A DNA stretch of 64,000 nucleotides from Pseudomonas fluorescens (GTDB lineage Bacteria; Pseudomonadota; Gammaproteobacteria; Pseudomonadales; Pseudomonadaceae): positions 124,001-188,000 of the forward strand of contig NZ_CABVII010000005.1 of NCBI RefSeq assembly GCF_902497995.1, given 5' to 3'. The notes beneath the pieces were generated by a model that saw only the letters and a list, made by a program, of their open reading frames with translations, did not search any database and was not told the origin of the DNA. Position 1 is the stretch's first letter. Each line of letters opens with the position of its first letter. Position numbers and translations under genes: made by a program. Positions 46,554 to 54,120 of this stretch are shown here, one piece after another.

Positions 46554-47441
46554 CTAATAAATGCCCATCATCCCTTCAATGCTGCGCACCATGGAAACCA
46601 GGCGTGGGCCGATGTCGTTTTTCAGCTGGCCTTCGTTCAGCATAAAGGCCGGTACGCCACAGTTGAAGACCAGAATTTCACCATCGGCCATGGCCCGCAT
46701 CGGGACGGCGACGGCATGTATCTCACGCCGCAGATCGCCGTATGACACGCAAAAGCCACACTCATGAAACTCCTGGATACTCTCTTCGATACGGGTATGG
46801 AAGGTATTCCAGTCGTCTGGCGTCCGGACTTTGATTTCGTTGAGCAGCGCCGTGCGCTCTTCACGGGAAGAAGCGGCAATGATGGCGCGCCCCATCGCCG
46901 TGCGGGCCACGGGATAGCTCAGGCCGACGTCCGGCGGATGGCTCATCGGTCCGGCACTGCGGCTGCTTTCCAAGTACACCACGCTGAGCCGGTCACGCAT
47001 GCCCAGTGACACCGAGCCGCGAATATGGTCCGCCAGCTCCTTCATGAAGGGCCTGGCGATCTGCCGGATATTGAGGCTGGCGAGCAGCGGGTAGCCCAGG
47101 GACAGCACGGCCGGGCCCAACTGATATTTGTTGTTCAGGCGGTTGAGGCGCAGATAGCCCAGTCGAACCAGGGTATAGGTGAAACGCGAGATCGTCGCTT
47201 TCGGCATCCCGGTCCGTGCGACTAGCTCCGCGTTGCCCAGTTGGGTCACGCGGGCGATGAAGCAATGCAGGATTTCAAGGCCACGGGCGAGTGTCGCGGC
47301 GAACTGCCGATCATCGGCGAACTCATCCGCCAGGTAATGCCTGGCCGGAGAGTGCCAATCCTGCGGTGCGAGATGACTGCCGGGCTCTGCGGGGCGCAAC
47401 GCCGCCCGGGTCGTGGGTTTGGGCTTTTCATTCTTGTCCAT
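46554..47441 (-). CDS. IclR-family regulator, PcaR/PobR-like group
   Basis: A 295-residue IclR-type regulator with an N-terminal extension of about 50 residues before the DNA-binding domain. The helix-turn-helix reads TGMPKATISRFTYTLVRLGY (split near residues 80-100) and the effector domain contains SLGMRDRLSVVYLESSRS (about 142) and VARTAMGRAIIAAS (about 176). GGAG lies eight bases before the ATG. It points toward the REP and pseudogene region, away from DUF202 genes. Its target is unclear; the lost AcuI-type gene may have been a former partner. Confidence 0.9.
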   Translation of the reverse strand: MDKNEKPKPTTRAALRPAEPGSHLAPQDWHSPARHYLADEFADDRQFAATLARGLEILHCFIARVTQLGNAELVARTGMPKATISRFTYTLVRLGYLRLNRLNNKYQLGPAVLSLGYPLLASLNIRQIARPFMKELADHIRGSVSLGMRDRLSVVYLESSRSAGPMSHPPDVGLSYPVARTAMGRAIIAASSREERTALLNEIKVRTPDDWNTFHTRIEESIQEFHECGFCVSYGDLRREIHAVAVPMRAMADGEILVFNCGVPAFMLNEGQLKNDIGPRLVSMVRSIEGMMGIY

Positions 47442-47494
47442 GGCTCAGCTCCAGCGATTCAACAATCTAAGCAGATACTGTCATCGTTGTTCCA

Positions 47495-47773
47495 ACTATT
47501 CGCACGGCCCTCGGCCTGTTGGCCGGCGGTGTTGTGCTCGACCAGTTCTCCACCAGGCTCGGTCCCCATGGCATTGTCATGAGCCTTGCCATCGCCTTTG
47601 GCGTGCTGGCGGCGCTGCTTTGTACCCTCGCCTATGTGCGCTGGCGCGCCAACGAAATCGCAATGCGCCACTCACGCAGGTTGCCCGCCACGCTGGCCAT
47701 CCCGCTGATCGCGACGGCCACGCTGGGTATCGCGGCTGCGATTGTGCTGTTGTTGGTGGTAAAACTTTCGTGA
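47495..47773 (+). pseudogene. 5'-truncated DUF202 membrane protein gene
   Basis: From 47495 the frame reads TIRTALGLLAGGVVLDQF and continues for about 75 residues through two more hydrophobic segments, matching the C-terminal part of DUF202/YidH-like proteins. The N-terminal segment with AERTLLAW is missing: a TAA stands at 47468 and no ATG or GTG lies between it and the homology. The earliest in-frame alternative starts are CTG 47516 and TTG 47519, inside the first helix. It seems to have lost its 5' end, perhaps at the junction with the IclR gene. Confidence 0.6.
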
Positions 47774-48105
47774 TCCAGCAGAGCGTTGAACTGCAGCGGC
47801 CACGAGACCCCGGCTTACAGGCCGAACGCACTGCGCTGTCATGGAGCCGAACCGGATGGGCAGTCTTGGCCAACGCCCTGCTGGCGCTGCGCTCGGGCTG
47901 GACCAATCATGAAGTCCCGATCACCCTCTTGGCATTCTCGTTGCTGTTCGCATCGGGAGCCGCAGTTTTCTATGGTGCGTGGCGTCGTCGGCAGTTGTTG
48001 AGCGCTCAAGCATCGATCGCGCCGCCTGCGCTTGCCATCGCGGCAGCGGCGGTTGTCACGCTGATCGCCTGTGTCACAGGCGTCGCCTCCATGGCAACGC
48101 AATGA
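47770..48105 (+). CDS. DUF202 family small membrane protein
   Basis: A 111-residue inner-membrane protein. The N-terminal cytoplasmic signature LQAERTALSWSRTGWAVLA is typical of DUF202 (YidG/YidH), followed by three hydrophobic segments near residues 26-42, 49-67 and 84-106. The GTG start overlaps the stop of the truncated DUF202 gene, the arrangement of a yidH-yidG style pair. The function of the family is unknown. It depends on upstream translation for coupling, so loss of the first gene's start may lower its expression. Confidence 0.8.
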   Translation: MIQQSVELQRPRDPGLQAERTALSWSRTGWAVLANALLALRSGWTNHEVPITLLAFSLLFASGAAVFYGAWRRRQLLSAQASIAPPALAIAAAAVVTLIACVTGVASMATQ

Positions 48106-48142
48106 TGACTGTCCACAACCCATCGATACGCCGGTAATTCCG

Positions 48143-48241
48143 TGTAGGCGCTGGCTTGTCGGAACGCCGCACCGCAGCGAAGGCGGCCTCGAGCCTTGCA
48201 GCGGCCATGCAGACGCCTTCGCCAGCAAGCCGGCTCCTACA
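48143..48241. repeat. Inverted pair of REP sequences (REPIN-like)
   Basis: The right arm (48215-48241) is the reverse complement of the Pseudomonas REP form TGTAGGAGCCGGCTTGCTGG-CGAAGGC. The left arm from 48143 (TGTAGGCGCTGGCTTGTCGG) is a diverged copy in the opposite orientation. Such a pair can fold into a long hairpin. It lies between the DUF202 gene and the end of the minus-strand hydrolase gene. Confidence 0.75.
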
Positions 48242-48387
48242 GGTCAGCGTTTTCCATAATCCATCCCGCCGGGACCGGCCGCAGTGTTGTGTCACACCGC
48301 GGCCGTTGGATCATTTTCAGGCGATTACGGGCAGGGCTATTGCTGCGCCCGGGCCTGTCAAAGGGGCAGGGTGGTCGGCCAGCGCTC

Positions 48388-49623
48388 TCATTGCTTGAGC
48401 GCCTTGATCGTTGCGGCAAAGAAGTCGTTGTCCTGGACGGTGGCCATGCGTTGTGGCTTGGGCAGGGCACTCCAGACCACTATCACCACGTTCTCCCGTG
48501 GGTTCACGTAGATGTGCTGGCCGAAGATACCGCGTGCTTCGAACGCGCCTTCGTTGGGCGTACCGTCGGAATCGGGGATCGGCCACAGCATGTAGCCATA
48601 GTTCACCTTCTTGCCATCGACGATCTTGGGCGACCCGGCTTCTTTGACCCAGTCTTTGGGCAGAATCTGCTGGCCATCGGCGACGCCGCCATTCATCAGG
48701 AACAGGCCAAAACGCCCGTAGTCGCGCAACCGGGCGGACAGGCCGCTGCCGCCGACTTCCAGGCCATTGGGCGATTCCAGCCACCACGTGGCGTCAGACT
48801 CCATGCCGACCTTGCTCCAGATGCGCTTGGACAGGTAGTCGCTCACGGGCATGCCGACAGCTGCGCGCACCAGGGCACCGGCGACGTGTGTCTCACCCGT
48901 GCTGTAGTTCCAGAGGGTGCCCGGTTCGGCGACCCGCGGCAGCGAGGCCATCAATTTCAGTACACCGCCGGGTGTGTGCGCATTTTGTATATCCAGCATG
49001 CGACGTCGATCGGACTTGGGATCGGTGTAAGCCTCGTTCCAGCCCACCCCGGAAGTCATCTGCACCAGGTTGCGTACCGTCACGCCATCATAGGCACTGC
49101 CCTTGAGTTCAGGCAGGTAGGTGACGATCTGGTCATCGATGCTCTTGATGTGGCCGTCCTGGATAGCGGCGCCGATCAGCGTGGCCGTGATGGACTTGAC
49201 CACCGACATGGACATCCAGCGTGTCTTCTCGGTGTTGCCCAGCTGGTAGGTTTCATAAGCGATCTTGCCGTCCTTGATCACCAGCAAGCCGCTGACCCGA
49301 TTCAACGACACGTAGTCGTACAGGTCGTAGTCCTTGCCATTGGATTGGAACTTGAAATTGGCCAGCGGTTTACCGGTCGGTAGCGCCAGGACCTTGCCGT
49401 CATGCTTGATGGTGCGGGTCGGGAACAGCCGGTCGATGTTGCGGAACGTATTGGCCTGCACGTCGGGCATCAAGGCGCCGTCATAGACTTGCTGAACGGT
49501 GCCGATGGTCTCGGCGGCATGCGGGTTGACCGCATTGCCGGCCAACGCCAGGGAGGTGGACAGGGCAATGGCAGAGGCCAGGACGATTTTCTTCAAAGGT
49601 AACGGAGCTGGAAGTACGCGCAT
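48388..49623 (-). CDS. Exported serine hydrolase, 6-aminohexanoate-dimer hydrolase/beta-lactamase class C fold
   Basis: A 411-residue serine hydrolase. The catalytic Ser-x-x-Lys is SVVK (Ser140, Lys143) within SMSVVKSIT, the second-motif tyrosine is in WNYSTGETH (about residue 240), and GLSARLRDYGRFG is a family block near 296. Residues 11-29 form a signal peptide, so the enzyme should be periplasmic, whereas characterised NylB enzymes are cytoplasmic. Esterase, peptidase or amide hydrolase activity are all possible; the nylon-oligomer name is only the nearest named relative. It is last in the MHS permease-amidohydrolase group. Confidence 0.85.
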   Translation of the reverse strand: MRVLPAPLPLKKIVLASAIALSTSLALAGNAVNPHAAETIGTVQQVYDGALMPDVQANTFRNIDRLFPTRTIKHDGKVLALPTGKPLANFKFQSNGKDYDLYDYVSLNRVSGLLVIKDGKIAYETYQLGNTEKTRWMSMSVVKSITATLIGAAIQDGHIKSIDDQIVTYLPELKGSAYDGVTVRNLVQMTSGVGWNEAYTDPKSDRRRMLDIQNAHTPGGVLKLMASLPRVAEPGTLWNYSTGETHVAGALVRAAVGMPVSDYLSKRIWSKVGMESDATWWLESPNGLEVGGSGLSARLRDYGRFGLFLMNGGVADGQQILPKDWVKEAGSPKIVDGKKVNYGYMLWPIPDSDGTPNEGAFEARGIFGQHIYVNPRENVVIVVWSALPKPQRMATVQDNDFFAATIKALKQ

Positions 49624-49686
49624 TTTGTATTCACCAGATTGTTATCGTCAGTCAGGTATGGCAGGCAGCAGCCTGCCAACTCCGGA

Positions 49687-51375
49687 TCAGTTGGGCGCCT
49701 GGTAGACGGATTGGCCTTCTACAATCGTTTCGAGCACCTTGATGTCCTTGATGGCCATCGGATCGACTTTCGCGATGTTGTCCGACAGAACCACCATATC
49801 CGCATACTTCCCGACCTCGATCGACCCACGGTCCTTTTCTTCAAAATTCTGGTAGGCCGCGTTGATCGTCGTCGCTCGAAGTGCATCGGCCACCGGAATG
49901 CGTTGAGCTGCGCCCAGGACTTGGCCGCTGGTGGTCACCCGGTTCACTGCAGCCCAGATCAGGCGCATCGGTTCCATCGGTACGATGGGGGTATCGGTGT
50001 GGATGGTGTAGATCAGGTCACGATCCTTGGCCGATCGCGTCGGGCTGATACGTTCCGCGCGGTTTTTACCCAGGAACAGGTCGCGATGCCGGTCACCCCA
50101 GTAATAGGTGTGCAGGACAAAGAAGGAGGGGATGGCGTTGAGACGCTTGACCTCGTCAAGTTGGTCCTCGCGCATCATCTGCGAGTGGATCACCACTTGC
50201 CGGGCATCTTTGCGCGGGAACACTTCTTGCGCTTTGCGGTAGGCGTAAAGCACATCGTCGATCGCCGCATCGCCATTGGCGTGAATCATCATCTGGCGGC
50301 CGGACTTGTGAACCTGCAATACCCGACTGGCCAGATCCTCACGGGTGAAGCGTGGGAATCCGCGGTAAGTCGTGTCGCCATGGAACGGCGTATGGTAGTG
50401 CTCGCCGAGAAATCCGGTATAGCCTTGAATCGACCCGTCCGAGAAGTCCTTGACCCCGCCCACCTTGATCTTGCCGCTTGTTAGCGCAACCTTGTCCACC
50501 GCGTCCATGGAGTCGAAACTGCTCCAGGTCACCACCCGGATCGGTAGTTTTCCAGCCTGAGCGGAGTCGTCGAGCATTTTCAACAGCACTGGCGTGGTCC
50601 CGGACCCGTGATTGGCCGTGGTGACACCGTGCGCCGCATACCATTGCCCGGCCAGGCGGATGCCCTCCAGTTGCTGGGCTTCGGTCAGCGCAGGCCTGAG
50701 TTTGCCAACCAAGGGCAATGCAGTCTCCTCCAGCACGCCATTGGGTTCGCCATTGGCATCCCTGCGAATGACCCCGCCAGGCGGGTTGGGGGTGTTGGCC
50801 GTGATGCCGGCAAGTGCCAGTGCTGCGCTGTTGGCGACCGTGAGATGACCGGATACATGGGTGATGTAAAGCGGCTGGGTACTGGAAACCTTGTCGAGAT
50901 CGGCCCGTGTGGGATGGCGCTTTTCGGCAAGCAGCGTGTCGTCGTACCCCGAACCGCTGACCCACTCCTGCGGGCCGACCCTGGCCTGTTGGGCCTTCAG
51001 TAACCCGACGAGGTCGTCGATGTTGCGAACAGTACCGATGGGCGGACTGTTCAGGTCGGCCACGAATGTCCCGGTGATTCTGGAAATCGCGAAATGGCTG
51101 TGGGCATCATAGATACCGGGAATCATGGTTTTCCCCTTCAGGTCCACCACCCGGGTATTGGCGCCGATGTATCCGGCAAGGGCCTTGGATCCTCCCACCG
51201 CGACGATTTTGCCGTCTCGAACCGCAACCGCTTCAGCCGCACTATTGTCCTTGTCGACCGTCAACACGTTGCCATTGGTATAAACCACTTGGGCTTCTGT
51301 CCTGGACGGGTCTTCAGCGGCGTAGGCGTTGACCGCCAGTGAGGCAAGAAGCGCAAAGGTAAATTTCTGGTGCAT
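49687..51375 (-). CDS. Exported YtcJ-like metal-dependent amidohydrolase
   Basis: A 562-residue amidohydrolase of the YtcJ/N-substituted formamide deformylase group. Signal peptide FTFALLASLAVNAYA; metal motif IYDAHSHFAI (about residue 93), GSGYDD (about 141), and later histidines in MIHANGDAAIDD (about 365) and VIHSQMMRED (about 395). AGGAG lies eight bases before the ATG. It sits between the permease and the serine hydrolase genes, 63 bases before the latter, suggesting that both enzymes act on an extracellular amide or ester in the periplasm before uptake. Confidence 0.88.
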   Translation of the reverse strand: MHQKFTFALLASLAVNAYAAEDPSRTEAQVVYTNGNVLTVDKDNSAAEAVAVRDGKIVAVGGSKALAGYIGANTRVVDLKGKTMIPGIYDAHSHFAISRITGTFVADLNSPPIGTVRNIDDLVGLLKAQQARVGPQEWVSGSGYDDTLLAEKRHPTRADLDKVSSTQPLYITHVSGHLTVANSAALALAGITANTPNPPGGVIRRDANGEPNGVLEETALPLVGKLRPALTEAQQLEGIRLAGQWYAAHGVTTANHGSGTTPVLLKMLDDSAQAGKLPIRVVTWSSFDSMDAVDKVALTSGKIKVGGVKDFSDGSIQGYTGFLGEHYHTPFHGDTTYRGFPRFTREDLASRVLQVHKSGRQMMIHANGDAAIDDVLYAYRKAQEVFPRKDARQVVIHSQMMREDQLDEVKRLNAIPSFFVLHTYYWGDRHRDLFLGKNRAERISPTRSAKDRDLIYTIHTDTPIVPMEPMRLIWAAVNRVTTSGQVLGAAQRIPVADALRATTINAAYQNFEEKDRGSIEVGKYADMVVLSDNIAKVDPMAIKDIKVLETIVEGQSVYQAPN

Positions 51376-51517
51376 TCAAAATCTCCTGGGTATCTGTTGC
51401 AGGGGGCTGCAACAGAACGGGAAGTCATTCAGCTCATGGACAGAGGATGTTTTTTTCGACCACGACCTCAGTCAATCCAGACTTTGGCCATGGTCAAGAG
51501 CAGTGGGAAGCGTCGGT

Positions 51518-52924
51518 TCAGGGGGTCACGAAGGCGGCTGAACCCTGCTTCCTGTCGGTCCCGTTCGTGTGGGATGGGCCGCTGTCATCGCGCGCGCGCT
51601 CATCGGCATCCGCCTGTTCTGCGGTAGAGAGATCCGAGGCCGTATGGCCGATACGCTTGAGCAGCAGAAGCATGCATACCAGAGAAACCAGGGCGTAGGA
51701 CGCTGAAGCTATCGCCACGCCGATGATGCTGCCGGTCGAGTTGAGAATGCCTTGGGCCAATACCGGTGTCGCGCCGCCGACCAGCAACGAACAAAGCTGG
51801 TAGGAAATCGACAAGCCGCTGTAGCGCACCTTGGTCGGGAAAGCGCGCGCCAGGATGCCGCCGACGGCGCCATAAAACATGGAGTGCGGAATGGTGGCCA
51901 GGCACATGCCGAGCACCGCGATCCAGTAGATCTTGGTTTCCACGGCGAAGAACATCGCCGGCATGAGGATCAGCTCCGGAATGATCATCAGGGCGACGGC
52001 CTTGCGCATGTCCATCTTCGACACCAGCAGTGCGCCGAAGGGCTGGACAATGAACTGCACGACCAGGGAAATAACGATGACGCTGAGGAATGTGCTTTGT
52101 GCGTAACCCAACTCCTTGGTGGCCCAGGACAGGGCAAAGGTACTCTTGAAGTAAGTCACATGGATGATCGGCAATACACCGGCACCGAGCAGCACAATCT
52201 GCCAATGGTTGCGCAACACTTCCAGAATGGGCAGCTTGACGGTCTTCTTCTGCTTCATGAGTCGCTTCATGTCATCCGACTCTTCCAGCTTGAGGCGAAT
52301 GACCATGCCGACGATCACCAAGGCTGCGGACAGCAGGAACGGAATGCGCCAGCCCCAGAGCATGAAGTCCGATACCGGAAGGGCACTGAGCCCGAAGAAC
52401 ACCAGGGTCGCCAGCAGATTACCTGCGGGGGAGCCCTGCTGGGCGAAGGCGGCATACATGATGCCCTTGCCCTTGGGCGCGTTTTCGCTGGCGATCAGAA
52501 TGGCGCCACCCCATTCACCACCCACCGCGATACCCTGGATGATGCGCAGGACCACCAGGGCAATCGGGGCCCAGATGCCTATCTGCAGGTAAGTGGGCAG
52601 CAGACCGATGCAGGTGGTGGCCACCCCCATCATGACCAGCGTGATCACCAGGGTGGTCTTGCGGCCGATTTTGTCCCCCAGGTGCCCGAAGATAATCCCG
52701 CCTATCGGCCGCGCGACAAACCCGGCCCACAGTGTGAGGAAGGACAGCAAGGTGGCGGTGCCAGGCGCAAGGTCGGCAGGAAAGAACACCTTGCCAAAGA
52801 CCAGGGCAGCGGCAATGCCATAGGCATAGAAGTCATACCACTCGATGGTTGTTCCGATGAACGAAGCCACTCCCGCCTTGCGGGCTCTCTTATGCTGCGC
52901 GGCAACTTCCTGGACGGCATTCAT
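51518..52924 (-). CDS. MHS-family metabolite:proton symporter
   Basis: A 468-residue MFS permease of the metabolite:H+ symporter family (ShiA/ProP/KgtP group). It begins with the family opening SFIGTTIEWYDFYAYG (about residue 21), then the loop 2-3 motif GHLGDKIGRKTTLV (about 85) and GGEWGGAILIASENAP (about 140). Twelve hydrophobic segments can be followed. I chose ATG 52924 because GCAGGAA lies upstream. It is the first gene of the minus-strand group with the two exported hydrolases and would import the product they release. Confidence 0.92.
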   Translation of the reverse strand: MNAVQEVAAQHKRARKAGVASFIGTTIEWYDFYAYGIAAALVFGKVFFPADLAPGTATLLSFLTLWAGFVARPIGGIIFGHLGDKIGRKTTLVITLVMMGVATTCIGLLPTYLQIGIWAPIALVVLRIIQGIAVGGEWGGAILIASENAPKGKGIMYAAFAQQGSPAGNLLATLVFFGLSALPVSDFMLWGWRIPFLLSAALVIVGMVIRLKLEESDDMKRLMKQKKTVKLPILEVLRNHWQIVLLGAGVLPIIHVTYFKSTFALSWATKELGYAQSTFLSVIVISLVVQFIVQPFGALLVSKMDMRKAVALMIIPELILMPAMFFAVETKIYWIAVLGMCLATIPHSMFYGAVGGILARAFPTKVRYSGLSISYQLCSLLVGGATPVLAQGILNSTGSIIGVAIASASYALVSLVCMLLLLKRIGHTASDLSTAEQADADERARDDSGPSHTNGTDRKQGSAAFVTP

Positions 52925-53089
52925 ATTAAGTTCCTGCTTGTTATTATTTTCATATGACCCCTCGAAAACGGTGAAGAGGTTTGTTGATCGTATCGGCGCC
53001 CCCGGCGCTGGCAAGGTCCGATAGGTTGGAGCCTATACAGACGCAATGATAAAAAATAATGATTAAATTTTATTGTGTGATACGGGATT

Positions 53090-54007
53090 TCATATGGTCG
53101 AGCCGGTTTGAACACCAGCAGCACCCGGCGGCTGCAAGGCCTTGAATACTTCAAGGAAGCTCTGCGCAGCGGCGGACGGCAACACGGCAAGACGAATGGC
53201 GTGGATCTCGGAAAGTGCGCCAGTGCCGTTGATTTCGCAATAATGCACACCGTCCTTCCAGGTCGTGGCTAATGTCTGGGGCACCAGGGCTACACCCATC
53301 TCGTAAGCGACCATAGTCACCACGGTTTGCCAAAGGCGGGTCTCATGGCGAATTCGCGGGCTGAAACCGGCCGCCACGCAGCGGGCGATGATCAGATCGT
53401 GATAGTGAGGGGAGACTGTGCGTGGAAACAGGATGAAGTCGTCGTCCGCGAGGGACGCCAGGTCGATTCGCGATTGGTCCGCCAGCCGATGAGAGGAGGG
53501 CAGGCAGCAGAGAAATGGCTCGCGCAGAATAGGCTCGCAGCAAATGCTCTCGGGAAATTTGCTCCAGTGAACGAAACCTATATCAATCTGGCCGCGCTGC
53601 AATGCCTGCGACTGTTCGGCACTGTTCATCTCGGTCAGGACGATCTCGGTATCAGGGTGGTCCCGCTCGAATGCCTTGACCGCCTGAGGCAGGCCGCGGT
53701 ACAGGATGGAGTTGACAAAGCCGACACTCAGACGCCCGGCGAAACCCTGGGCTGAACGCAAGGTCAGGCGCTTGGCCTGCTCGGCGCGCAGCAGCAGGTA
53801 ACGCGCCTCGTCGAGCAGCACTTGGCCGGCGTTGGTCAAGCTCACCGACTTGTTATTGCGATTGAGCAACTGGATGTCCAGTTGGCTTTCGAGTTTCTTG
53901 ATGTCGAAGCTCAGGGCCGGTTGGGAGATGAATAATCGCGCGGCCGCTCGTCCAAAGTGGAGCTCTTCGGCGACGGCGACAAAGTAACGAAGTTGCTTGA
54001 GATCCAT
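53090..54007 (-). CDS. LysR-family transcriptional regulator
   Basis: A 305-residue LysR-type regulator of the CatR/BenM-like size. It begins with MDLKQLRYFVAVAEELHFGR, a standard LysR opening, with the recognition helix LFISQPALSFDIKKLE near residue 24. The C-terminal part is the periplasmic-binding-like effector domain. It is divergent from the acyl-CoA dehydrogenase gene at 54121 and shares with it a region holding a perfect palindrome, so it probably activates that operon. The MHS permease operon lies downstream on the same strand. Confidence 0.92.
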   Translation of the reverse strand: MDLKQLRYFVAVAEELHFGRAAARLFISQPALSFDIKKLESQLDIQLLNRNNKSVSLTNAGQVLLDEARYLLLRAEQAKRLTLRSAQGFAGRLSVGFVNSILYRGLPQAVKAFERDHPDTEIVLTEMNSAEQSQALQRGQIDIGFVHWSKFPESICCEPILREPFLCCLPSSHRLADQSRIDLASLADDDFILFPRTVSPHYHDLIIARCVAAGFSPRIRHETRLWQTVVTMVAYEMGVALVPQTLATTWKDGVHYCEINGTGALSEIHAIRLAVLPSAAAQSFLEVFKALQPPGAAGVQTGSTI

Positions 54008-54023
54008 GATGATCTGCCTCGTT

Positions 54024-54048
54024 CTACGATAAGTTTTGGTTATCGTAG
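54024..54048. promoter_or_regulatory. Palindromic LysR binding site
   Basis: CTACGATAA-N7-TTATCGTAG, a perfect 9-bp inverted repeat containing the LysR-type ATAA-N7-TTAT (T-N11-A) core. It lies 17 bases from the LysR gene start and 73 bases from the dehydrogenase start, the normal place for a divergent LysR activator site. A half-site (AGTTATCGG, 54069-54077) lies closer to the operon. Confidence 0.75.
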
Positions 54049-54120
54049 TTGATTTACTTTGTATTAGATAGTTATCGGCGGCGACTCTACTCTTGGCTCA
54101 CAAGAACCAGGAGAGTCACC

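Noticed and set aside
46363..46557. A 64-codon plus-strand gene downstream of hutG
   Set aside because: The reading has no family resemblance, whereas the opposite strand there aligns with an AcuI/YhdH fragment; I treat the region as decayed DNA.
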